Source: DATKMG01 sp035541995
Lineage (GTDB): Bacteria; Acidobacteriota; Terriglobia; Versatilivoradales; Versatilivoraceae
Direction: 5' to 3'
Length of the DNA: 7,442 nucleotides
NCBI GenBank assembly: GCA_035541995.1
Contig: DATKMG010000289.1
Coordinates: forward strand, 1-7,442
A program made the position numbers and the translations under genes. Positions 1 through 5,666 of this stretch are shown here, piece by piece. Every line of letters starts with the position of its first letter. Position 1 is the first letter of the stretch. The notes under the pieces were generated by a model that worked only from the letters and a program-made list of their open reading frames with translations, was not told the DNA's origin and made no database searches.

Positions 1-217
1 CTGAGCCCATATACAAAGAGAACCAACTGGAGGGAGACGGATTCCATATGAACACGAGAGCCAGCAAGAGACCCATTCCTATCAGCGCTTCAAGGAGTAC
101 AGCCGGCATCGACACGGCCAGTAGGCTACAGCTCGTGACCGCTAGGAGAAAGAGGAGGCAGGCCGATAGGGACAGAGGAAAGAAGGGCGCCCTGATGACC
201 AATCGTTTCGTATCCAT
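1..217 (-). CDS. O-antigen ligase/polymerase-like membrane protein, N-terminal part (runs off left edge)
   Basis: An open frame on the minus strand starts at the ATG at 217-215, just after an in-frame TAA at 223-221, and continues without a stop to the window edge (72 codons visible). It begins MDTKRLVIRAPFFPLS and continues with two hydrophobic stretches, roughly residues 11-35 and 40-58, separated by VSMPAVLLEAL. After these come a WNPSPSSW turn and the start of another segment (FSLYMGS). A basic N-terminus followed by short hydrophobic helices and a polar turn is how Wzy/O-antigen ligase family proteins of exopolysaccharide clusters often begin. Its place downstream of a Wzz-type gene on the same strand fits that role, which would be joining or polymerising lipid-linked glycan at the inner membrane. 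No good Shine-Dalgarno precedes the ATG. The family call rests on hydropathy and context only; any other polytopic protein is possible. Confidence 0.55.
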   Translation of the reverse strand, partial: MDTKRLVIRAPFFPLSLSACLLFLLAVTSCSLLAVSMPAVLLEALIGMGLLLALVFIWNPSPSSWFSLYMGS

Positions 218-224
218 CGCTTAT

Positions 225-260
225 GAGAAGATTAAAGAAAGCTCCTGGCTTGACCGGAGC
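225..260 (-). terminator. Attenuator- or terminator-like hairpin between wzz-like gene and ligase-like gene
   Basis: Read on the minus strand, 260-241 folds as GCTCCGG, loop TCAAG, then CC-A-GGAGC. This is a 7-bp GC-rich stem with one bulged A. It is followed directly by the T-rich run TTTCTTTAAT (240-231). The layout resembles a Rho-independent terminator. It lies 20 nt after the Wzz stop codon and ends just before the next gene, so it may attenuate distal transcription instead of ending the operon. The T run is interrupted, which weakens the call. Confidence 0.4.
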
Positions 261-279
261 AAACTTGCTATGGAGGGCG

Positions 280-1512
280 TCATCCATCCAGCCCCGTTTG
301 CTTGTTTCTTGGTAGACGAGATCCTTCCGAAGCATGCAAGGCCAAGCTCAACGGGATCGAAACCAGTAACCCCAATGCGCCTCCGAGAGTTGAGTTCAAG
401 GCAATCCAAGGTTTGTAGGGCCTGGTTGGTGGGAGAGCCCGAGCTACTATTTGCATGTCCGTCGAACGGGAATCCACAGCTGTGGCGGCATCCTGATACT
501 TCCAATCCAGCGATTCATAATTGTCCCGGGCGGCTTGATATTCATCCAGGAGCTGTCGTGAAGAATCATCCATGGTGGCTTTCTCCTTTTGCAGGGCGAT
601 CAGTTCCCTTCGACTGCCTTCCTGGGATTTTTTCAGGGCTTCGATGGCAGCATCCGTCTGCTGAATCTTGGCTGTAATTTTTTCAACTTGCCTTTGTAGC
701 TCCTGCAGCCTGCCTTCCGCATCTCCGGATACAATTTTCCCTGTCGCAGCAGGTGAATTTGCCCCAATATCTTGAGGAGCCGCTCTTGCCTGAACCTCCT
801 TTAACTCTCGAATCAATTGATCCTTCTCCATATGAGCTTGCGCATTTTCGACTTCCAATTGGACCACTTCTTCTTGATTTTGGGTGCTGAGCTCCGATGC
901 GGTTTGTAGATCCCGACTCGCCTGCGCCAAATTCGAATTTTGGTGAAACTGTCTGAGTCGCTGGCGCACCGAATCCAGTTGCCCGGCCGAAAGCTTGAGC
1001 TGCTCCTTTAAGCTAGCTCGGACCTTCGCGAGGTCCCGCGCATGTAGTTCCTCGTTGAAACGGACTGCCGATGAGACGAAAAAATTCACAATTTCGGCCG
1101 CGAGGCGCGGATCGGGAAATTCTGAACGGACCTCCAGCAGGCGTGTATTCTTGGACCATTCCACCTCAATGACCTTTTGCGTTCGGAACTTATCGACCGT
1201 TAAAGAATTAGGCGGAAATTGAAGTCCGAAGTGCTCAATCGTGCTTTGTATTAGCTCATCATTGAGTAGAAATATTTCATAGGATCGCAACAATTCACCA
1301 TACACGAAGTTAGGCATCATCATCTGGCCGGTTTCGATCTTTGAACCTGAAAGCAATAGGTAGGTGGATGCACGATATACTTTCTTTTGAAAGAGACTGA
1401 ACACTGCTGAAACAATTGCACATGCCAATGTCAGAACCACGATCAGGCGATAGTGCCGCAGCAGAATGTTCAAAGGACTCCCGGAGTCGATTCGAGGTGA
1501 GGGGGATTTCAT
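280..1512 (-). CDS. Wzz/GumC-type polysaccharide chain-length determinant (polysaccharide co-polymerase)
   Basis: This 410-residue inner-membrane protein has the polysaccharide co-polymerase layout. There is a short cytoplasmic N-terminus, a first transmembrane helix at about residues 22-41, and a long periplasmic region rich in Glu, Gln, Lys and Leu heptads that should form coiled coils (about 160-345). A proline-rich segment, LPPTRPYKPW (about 360-369), precedes a second helix at about 370-393, and a short basic tail follows. Members set the modal length of, or help export, exopolysaccharide or O-antigen made by the Wzy pathway. There is no C-terminal tyrosine-kinase (BY-kinase) domain, so any kinase would be a separate protein. 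The start is well supported: GGGAGG lies just 3 nt before the ATG. The gene begins 12 nt after the sugar-transferase remnant and is clearly in the same operon. Exact subfamily (GumC, EpsA, XrtA-type) cannot be fixed by eye. Confidence 0.85.
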   Translation of the reverse strand: MKSPSPRIDSGSPLNILLRHYRLIVVLTLACAIVSAVFSLFQKKVYRASTYLLLSGSKIETGQMMMPNFVYGELLRSYEIFLLNDELIQSTIEHFGLQFPPNSLTVDKFRTQKVIEVEWSKNTRLLEVRSEFPDPRLAAEIVNFFVSSAVRFNEELHARDLAKVRASLKEQLKLSAGQLDSVRQRLRQFHQNSNLAQASRDLQTASELSTQNQEEVVQLEVENAQAHMEKDQLIRELKEVQARAAPQDIGANSPAATGKIVSGDAEGRLQELQRQVEKITAKIQQTDAAIEALKKSQEGSRRELIALQKEKATMDDSSRQLLDEYQAARDNYESLDWKYQDAATAVDSRSTDMQIVARALPPTRPYKPWIALNSTLGGALGLLVSIPLSLALHASEGSRLPRNKQTGLDG

Positions 1513-1524
1513 AAGCCTCCCGGA

Positions 1525-1785
1525 TCAATATGCATTTTCATGATAGAAGCCGCGCCTGACGGTCAGGAGCAGAATCTTGAAGTCAAACCCGAGATTCCAG
1601 TTTCGCAGGTAGTATAAGTCATATTCCAGTCGCTTCTCGATGGATGTATCACCCCTCCATCCGTTAACCTGAGCCCAACCGGTCATCCCGCCCTTGACAT
1701 TGAACCGCTTCGTATATTGGGGGATCTTTTGCCGGAAGACTTCAACGTAGTGGGGGCGTTCAGGCCGAGTTCCTACCAGACTCAT
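1525..1785 (-). pseudogene. C-terminal remnant of undecaprenyl-phosphate sugar phosphotransferase (WcaJ/WbaP-type)
   Basis: The 86 residues begin MSLVGTRPERP and contain GGMTGWAQVNGWRGDTS (about 33-48), EYDLYYLRNW (54-63) and end HENAY. This is the highly conserved C-terminal part of bacterial sugar transferases (PF02397), which move a sugar-1-phosphate onto undecaprenyl phosphate to start polymer synthesis. The frame stays open upstream for nine codons and still reads LRGE before the Met, as in intact relatives, but meets TGA at 1815-1813. Everything before that is missing: the membrane anchor, the basic helix and the catalytic Asp-Glu region. Usual family lengths are about 200 (short form) to 460 residues. 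The ATG overlaps the MFS stop codon (ATGA) and is preceded by GAGGAGAG, so a short protein could still be translated by coupling. What survives is well conserved, suggesting recent truncation, a split gene, or a mis-assembly. Loss of activity is inferred from the missing catalytic part. Confidence 0.8.
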
Positions 1786-3080
1786 CTCTCCTCGCAGGTG
1801 ACAAGATTCCCATCAAATTGTGCAGACCTCACCGGCTCTGCATCTGAGGGTTCGGGTTCTGGAGACTCAGATGATGTCGGAGCCCCTCCGAATAACAAAA
1901 TAAAGGAAACCGCTGCTGCCATCCCGACCAGGGAGACCCAGATCAACAAAGACTGATAACCGACCCAGCGAATGGCATGGCCAGTCATCCAAACTGCAGC
2001 AGCCTGGACCAGGAACAAAATGAAGTAACGGACGGAGGACACCAGGCTTCTTTCTTCGGCAAGCACGGACCCCATAATGAAGGCCTCCAGGGCGGGTTCA
2101 ACCATGACCTGAAGACTTAGATATGTGACATACAGGACTGCGCCCCATATAGCACTGGCTGCGAGAATCATTGTGGAGAGGACTGCGGCTGACATGAACT
2201 GCAGCAACGGAATAGATTTCGTTTGACCCAACCAGGAACTCAGCAGGGGCATCAGGAAGATCGCTAGAACCTGGCAGAGTTGGGAGGCGGAGAAAACCAG
2301 CCCGATCCCCGTCAGGGATTGGTGAAAATGCCGGTAAAAGAACACATTGAAGAAGGGAGGGAAACTGCCGACATAAAGGCTCCATAGAATCAAAGGCAAA
2401 ATTAATCGAATGACGAATCCCCGACTCTTCAAAGTAGTTTGCCAGTTCAACTTCAAAGGATGAAGCGGGGAAGGTTGGTGCGTCTCGAGATCCTCTTCCC
2501 GCACCCTCGGGATAATGAGGCATGCAGCCAGGGAAACCACAGCGCAGCATAGAAGGATTACTTTTTTCTCGACTAGGGGGAATCCTGCTGTGGAGCTTGC
2601 GATGCCCTCTACTTGTTTGGAGTAAGCACTGACCAGAAACCCACCTAGTACGCCCATTCCGATCGACGTGCCATGCCAAAGGCTGAATGCCCAGCTTCGA
2701 TGCTGCACCTGAGTAGAACGGGAGATGAAAGGAGGGCAGGTGACAATCCATGTACCAATTGTCGCCCCGTTTGCATACGCCAGAATTTGCAGGATGGTGG
2801 GAGAGAGAATGGTGACTCTGCCGATTAAGAGTATTCCCGTCGAAAAGGCACTAGCCCAGATTATCCGCTTCATCCCGAAACGATTCAGGAGCCAGGCTGC
2901 CGGGAGTGTGCTGGTTAAGCTTCCCAGTGTGAAGGCGGCTGAGACATTCCCGATAAACCCCTCATCAAACCGGAGATCCAACAAATAGAGATTGTACACC
3001 AGGAAATAGGCTACAAGGCCCAAGGACCAGAAAACCCCCGCCGTCCAGTAGACCCAGTAGTTGGGTGAGAATCGCTTCAT
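1782..3080 (-). CDS. MFS transporter, 12 transmembrane helices
   Basis: This 432-residue protein has twelve hydrophobic segments in two groups of six, with a long hydrophilic loop between helices 6 and 7 (about residues 190-225, including IPRVREEDLETHQPSP). The loop between helices 2 and 3 reads LLNRFGMKR (about 64-72), a variant of MFS motif A with Asn in place of the usual Asp. It is a secondary carrier of the inner membrane. The substrate cannot be told from sequence, though the operon suggests a sugar, glycan precursor or related efflux substrate. The last 35 residues (398-432) form a polar, Pro/Glu/Ser-rich tail after helix 12, unusual for the family. Its final codons also supply the ribosome-binding site of the sugar-transferase remnant, whose ATG overlaps this stop. 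The start has AGAGG four bases upstream. It is the first gene of the minus-strand operon. Confidence 0.85.
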   Translation of the reverse strand: MKRFSPNYWVYWTAGVFWSLGLVAYFLVYNLYLLDLRFDEGFIGNVSAAFTLGSLTSTLPAAWLLNRFGMKRIIWASAFSTGILLIGRVTILSPTILQILAYANGATIGTWIVTCPPFISRSTQVQHRSWAFSLWHGTSIGMGVLGGFLVSAYSKQVEGIASSTAGFPLVEKKVILLCCAVVSLAACLIIPRVREEDLETHQPSPLHPLKLNWQTTLKSRGFVIRLILPLILWSLYVGSFPPFFNVFFYRHFHQSLTGIGLVFSASQLCQVLAIFLMPLLSSWLGQTKSIPLLQFMSAAVLSTMILAASAIWGAVLYVTYLSLQVMVEPALEAFIMGSVLAEERSLVSSVRYFILFLVQAAAVWMTGHAIRWVGYQSLLIWVSLVGMAAAVSFILLFGGAPTSSESPEPEPSDAEPVRSAQFDGNLVTCEER

Positions 3081-3092
3081 CGACCTCTCGGG

Positions 3093-3121
3093 TTGACAGT
3101 GATTTTTGACCTGCCTGTCAA
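3093..3121. promoter_or_regulatory. Perfect inverted repeat in divergent promoter region (candidate operator)
   Basis: TTGACAG at 3093-3099 and CTGTCAA at 3115-3121 are exact reverse complements separated by 15 nt, so the half-site centres are 22 bp apart, about two turns of DNA. The repeat covers the candidate -35 box of the kinase promoter and the likely start of the MFS operon transcript. That is a suitable position for a dimeric regulator acting on both sides. No regulator gene lies in the window, and a chance repeat cannot be excluded. Confidence 0.4.
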
Positions 3122-3133
3122 GTTTGTTATATT
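3106..3133 (+). promoter_or_regulatory. Candidate sigma-70-type promoter for the HprK-like kinase
   Basis: TTGACC (3106-3111) and TATATT (3128-3133) are spaced by 16 nt and match the -35 and -10 consensus at five of six positions each. Transcription would start near 3140, leaving a leader of about 35 nt before the ATG at 3175. Confidence 0.45.
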
Positions 3134-3155
3134 CCTAGGCTAGCATAGCAGTCGA
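3126..3155 (-). promoter_or_regulatory. Candidate promoter for the MFS-wzz operon, overlapping the kinase promoter
   Basis: On the minus strand TCGACT (3155-3150) is followed after 18 nt by TATAAC (3131-3126). The -10 box overlaps the opposite-strand TATATT of the kinase promoter, so the two could compete for polymerase. The -35 match is only four of six. Confidence 0.3.
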
Positions 3156-3174
3156 GATTCAGCAAAAGATCCCG

Positions 3175-4176
3175 ATGAGAACCGCTCTCCTTCCCTTGGA
3201 TCCAGTCTACTGGGGTATTTCTGCCACTTGCCGTGAGATATTTCATCCAATGGGTCTGCGCCTGTTGGTAGAATCCAATGCCCCATTGATCCTCGAAGCA
3301 GCCAGGGAGAGCTTTGGACGGTACACAATCGGGAACCCATATCCAAGACCCGAATTTGTGATCCGGTTATGCGTGGATCCGGTTCATCATCAGTCGCGTC
3401 CCTGGCCCAAGCCCAGTTTTCGGGCCATGGAACATTTCTTTCATATCGCCTGCGGGGACGCCAGTTTTGCCGTCGCCGATCTGAGATCGGGGAAGGCAGC
3501 AGGATTTGTGAGCATGGAGTTAGCCCGAGATACCTCATTCCTGCGCAACGCATTCATCGAGTGTCTGTTCTATGCGATGGCGACTCACCGTCATTGCACT
3601 CCGGTACACTGTGCAGGCGTTGCCAAGTATGGAAAGGGTGTACTGCTTTGCGGACCCTCCGGGGTTGGCAAAAGCAGTCTAGCTTACGCCTGCGCGAAAG
3701 CAGGGCTGCATATCATTACCGATGATGTTGCTCATCTCTGCTTCGATTCCAGTTCCCAAACACCAGTCGTATGGGGGCGGCCTTGGCACGTCCGCCTTTC
3801 GCCAGATTCCACGCAGCTGTTTCCTGAACTGAAGGGTCTGCCGGCATTCCTGCGAAGTGACTATGAGTGGTATCTGGAGATCGACGTGGAGATGAAGTTT
3901 CCCGGAAACTGCCTCCCGACGTGTGTACCCGCTGCCTTGGTTTTCCTAGATAGAAAATGCCCATCCGCAATCTCCATTCAAAAGGTGAAATCCTCAGAGG
4001 TCCTGGAGCGACTGAAGCGTGACATCTTCCTTGCCGAAGGGACCGTGCAACGCAGGCACCACCGGCGTCTTAGGACTTTGGCTCGAACTCCCGCATACAC
4101 ACTCAGCTATGGGGGCCACCCCTCCACTGTGGTCGAGACCATTGCTGCTCTTTGTGAAGAACAGCATCCTGACTAA
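3175..4176 (+). CDS. HPr kinase/phosphorylase-like serine kinase (HprK-like P-loop protein)
   Basis: This 333-residue soluble protein carries the hallmark of the HprK C-terminal kinase fold. VHCAGVAKYGKGVLLC leads into the Walker A loop GPSGVGKSS (residues 160-168, Lys166), and about 15 residues later comes ITDDVAHL with the paired Asp183-Asp184 expected near the metal/phosphate site. The WGRPWHVRLSPDS stretch further on also fits the orphan HprK-like family. The N-terminal part (IFHPMGLRLLVESNAPLI) is not the HPr-recognition domain of Firmicutes enzymes, so the target is probably not HPr. Such kinases often sit beside PqqD-like, peptide-modification or surface-polysaccharide genes. Here the partner is unclear, but the gene is divergent from a polysaccharide operon and shares its control region. 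ATG 3175 is the first possible start after an in-frame TAG at 3136; its Shine-Dalgarno is weak. Met at 3250 is less likely because family-like sequence begins before it. Confidence 0.75.
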   Translation: MRTALLPLDPVYWGISATCREIFHPMGLRLLVESNAPLILEAARESFGRYTIGNPYPRPEFVIRLCVDPVHHQSRPWPKPSFRAMEHFFHIACGDASFAVADLRSGKAAGFVSMELARDTSFLRNAFIECLFYAMATHRHCTPVHCAGVAKYGKGVLLCGPSGVGKSSLAYACAKAGLHIITDDVAHLCFDSSSQTPVVWGRPWHVRLSPDSTQLFPELKGLPAFLRSDYEWYLEIDVEMKFPGNCLPTCVPAALVFLDRKCPSAISIQKVKSSEVLERLKRDIFLAEGTVQRRHHRRLRTLARTPAYTLSYGGHPSTVVETIAALCEEQHPD

Positions 4177-4188
4177 TGTTATTTCCTG

Positions 4189-4218
4189 TAGACCCTAGCT
4201 ATTCAGGGAATTTATAAT
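4189..4218 (+). promoter_or_regulatory. Promoter with consensus -10 for the redoxin gene
   Basis: TAGACC (4189-4194), 18 nt, then a perfect TATAAT (4213-4218) lie 64 nt before the redoxin ATG. The gap after the kinase gene and this strong -10 box suggest that the redox genes form their own transcription unit. Confidence 0.5.
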
Positions 4219-4231
4219 GTAAACAAGCTAG
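4195..4231. promoter_or_regulatory. Inverted repeat flanking the redoxin -10 box
   Basis: CTAGCT (4195-4200) and AGCTAG (4226-4231) are perfect inverse partners spaced by 25 nt, bracketing the TATAAT box. They could be half-sites for a repressor that covers the promoter. Arms of six bases are short, and each half is made of common CTAG/AGCT words, so chance is a real alternative. Confidence 0.25.
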
Positions 4232-4281
4232 ATCACAATCGCACAATTGAGATTATTCGATTGAAAGGGAGTTCCAAAGAT

Positions 4282-4923
4282 ATGAACATCGGATCAATCG
4301 CCTCCAAAAATAAAATTCTCTGTTACCCATGGTCACGCTCTCTCCTTGTGGGGTCATTTCTTGCATGTCTGCTGCCGGTTGGTCAGACCAAGGCGGAAAT
4401 GGGTTCTGTGAAAATCGGTGACAAAATCGCTGACTTCACTCTCAGTGATCCCCGAGGGGAATCCCACTCGCTCAGCCAGTCGAAGGGGACTAAGGCAACG
4501 GTCGTAATCTTCATCGCCACCCGATGCCCTTACTCGAACGCTTTCACTCACGTCATGGCTGAATTGAGCAGGGAGTACGAAGAGAAAGGGGTTCGCTTTA
4601 TCGGGATCAATGCAAACAAAACGGAACCCTCACCTGAAGTCCAACAGCACGCCTCAAAAAACGGCCTGAGTTTTCTGGTCCTAAAAGATGATACGGACGG
4701 GGTTGCAAACCGGCTGGGCGCCCAGGTGACCCCAGAGGTATTCTTGCTCGATTCCACTATGACCGTGAAATATCACGGGGCTGTGGGAAATAGCAGAAAT
4801 CCGACAACAAAGCCGGAAGAGGCAAACGGAGATGAGCTTAAGGCAGCGCTCGACGCTGTCCTCAACGGCAAGCCGGTTTCTGTGACGACGACTAAGGCGT
4901 TCGGGTGTACGATCAAGCGCTAA
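4282..4923 (+). CDS. Exported redoxin (AhpC/TSA-thioredoxin fold) with CPYS active site
   Basis: This 213-residue protein has a Sec-type signal: a basic stretch around residues 9-19, a hydrophobic core (LLVGSFLACLLPVG, about 21-34) and a likely signal-peptidase I site after TKA (residue 38). The mature part has the redoxin fold: KIGDKIADFTLSDPRG, a beta strand, then ATRCPYSNAF with Cys82, and VTPEVFLLD with the cis-proline Pro151. The site is CPYS, not CxxC, so Cys82 is the single active-site cysteine. A second cysteine, Cys209, sits five residues from the end in AFGCTIKR and could be the resolving partner. A role as a periplasmic thiol peroxidase or disulfide reductase is inferred. ATG 4282 is preferred over the in-frame TTG at 4261 because AAAGGGAG lies about 10 nt before it. 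A TlpA-like gene follows closely on the same strand. Confidence 0.8.
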   Translation: MNIGSIASKNKILCYPWSRSLLVGSFLACLLPVGQTKAEMGSVKIGDKIADFTLSDPRGESHSLSQSKGTKATVVIFIATRCPYSNAFTHVMAELSREYEEKGVRFIGINANKTEPSPEVQQHASKNGLSFLVLKDDTDGVANRLGAQVTPEVFLLDSTMTVKYHGAVGNSRNPTTKPEEANGDELKAALDAVLNGKPVSVTTTKAFGCTIKR

Positions 4924-4949
4924 ATTCACCTGATTGCCGCAAGACTTGG

Positions 4950-4987
4950 TTCACTTTCGCCAACCGCCAGGGTAACCGCCAAGTGAA
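4950..4987. repeat. Small inverted repeat enclosing a direct repeat, redoxin-tlpA-like junction
   Basis: TTCACTT (4950-4956) pairs perfectly with AAGTGAA (4981-4987). Between and into the second arm are two copies of AACCGCCA (4962-4969 and 4974-4981), 12 nt apart. It lies just after the redoxin stop and includes the possible GTG start at 4983 of the next gene, so a folded transcript could mask that start. No T-run follows, so it is not a typical terminator. Confidence 0.3.
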
Positions 4988-5606
4988 TGCTGGGTTGTAC
5001 TTCCATCAGGGCCATGAACGCCTTAATGAAAATGCGGTTTTTGGTGGCCACTCTTCCCTCGAAAAGCAGAGTCACACACTCGGGGTGGGCGTTCTTGTGG
5101 CTTTGATGGTTCTTTCCGTGTGGTTTTTTTCATCTTGCGGCCAGGGGAAGAGGGGAGCCTCTCGGGGAGCCGGGGATGCTCCGGAGATTGTCGTGACTCC
5201 GGCTGACGAAGGAGGCCTCAAAGCCTTACTCCAAAGAAACAATGGCCAGGTTATTGTGCTGAACTTCTGGGCAACTTGGTGCGAACCCTGCCGGGAAGAG
5301 TTCCCGGATTTGCTTAAGTTGCGCGAGAATTACCGCTCAATGGGGCTGGATCTAATTTTGCTTTCCATGGATGACGCAGAGCAGGGCCAAGAGGTGAAGA
5401 AGTTTCTTCGAGAGAAAGGGGTTCAATTCGAAAGTTACATTCGATCCAAGGGTGATTTTGAGGAATTTGTCAACTCGATCGATCCCAACTGGATTGGGGG
5501 CATCCCCGCCACCTTTGTTTTTGATCGGCGGGGCAACCGCGTCAGGTCCCTCTTTGGCCCGCAGAAATACGAAGCTCTCGAAGGAGTTGTTCGTCCCCTC
5601 CTTTAA
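4983..5606 (+). CDS. TlpA-like thioredoxin, membrane-anchored or lipoprotein
   Basis: The protein has a thioredoxin fold with VLNFWATWCEPC; the redox cysteines are residues 100 and 103 counting from GTG 4983. SMDDAEQGQEVKKFL follows, then GGIPATFVFDRRG with the cis-proline (Pro175). This is the TlpA/ResA/CcmG type, which reduces disulfides outside the cytoplasmic membrane, for example in cytochrome c or cysteine-peroxidase systems. A hydrophobic stretch (VGVLVALMVLSVWFF) ends in SSCGQG, a lipobox-like site (Cys52), so a lipid anchor is likely. The start is uncertain. The frame is open from GTG 4905, inside the redoxin gene. GTG 4983 has AGGG about 10 nt upstream; GTG 5085 gives a signal without positive charge; ATG 5106 cuts into the signal. 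4983 is a compromise. Together with the exported redoxin it could supply reducing power in the envelope. Confidence 0.78.
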   Translation: MNAGLYFHQGHERLNENAVFGGHSSLEKQSHTLGVGVLVALMVLSVWFFSSCGQGKRGASRGAGDAPEIVVTPADEGGLKALLQRNNGQVIVLNFWATWCEPCREEFPDLLKLRENYRSMGLDLILLSMDDAEQGQEVKKFLREKGVQFESYIRSKGDFEEFVNSIDPNWIGGIPATFVFDRRGNRVRSLFGPQKYEALEGVVRPLL

Positions 5607-5666
5607 ATTTCCCTGCTGAGGAGCTTCCTGATTCCTGACTGTCTCCAGCCTTTCAACTCTGCCTTG

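Noticed and set aside
48..677. Plus-strand open frame of 209 codons with GGAGGGAG before its ATG
   Set aside because: It lies antisense to the Wzz gene and to the minus-strand ligase-like frame. Its product is low in hydrophobic order with Arg-rich runs, as expected from reading the complement of Leu-rich coding DNA.
2098..2751. Minus-strand open frame of 217 codons inside the MFS gene
   Set aside because: It is a frame-shifted shadow of the MFS coding sequence; the MFS frame has twelve helices and motif A, while this one shows no domain.
3140..3553. Minus-strand frame antisense to the kinase gene
   Set aside because: It lies opposite clear HprK-like coding sequence and shows no recognisable motif.
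4581..5424. A 14-base identity (AGAGAAAGGGGTTC) at 4581-4594 and 5411-5424
   Set aside because: Both copies encode an EKGV segment in thioredoxin-fold genes but at non-equivalent places in the fold; this looks like shared codon choice, not a mobile or regulatory repeat.
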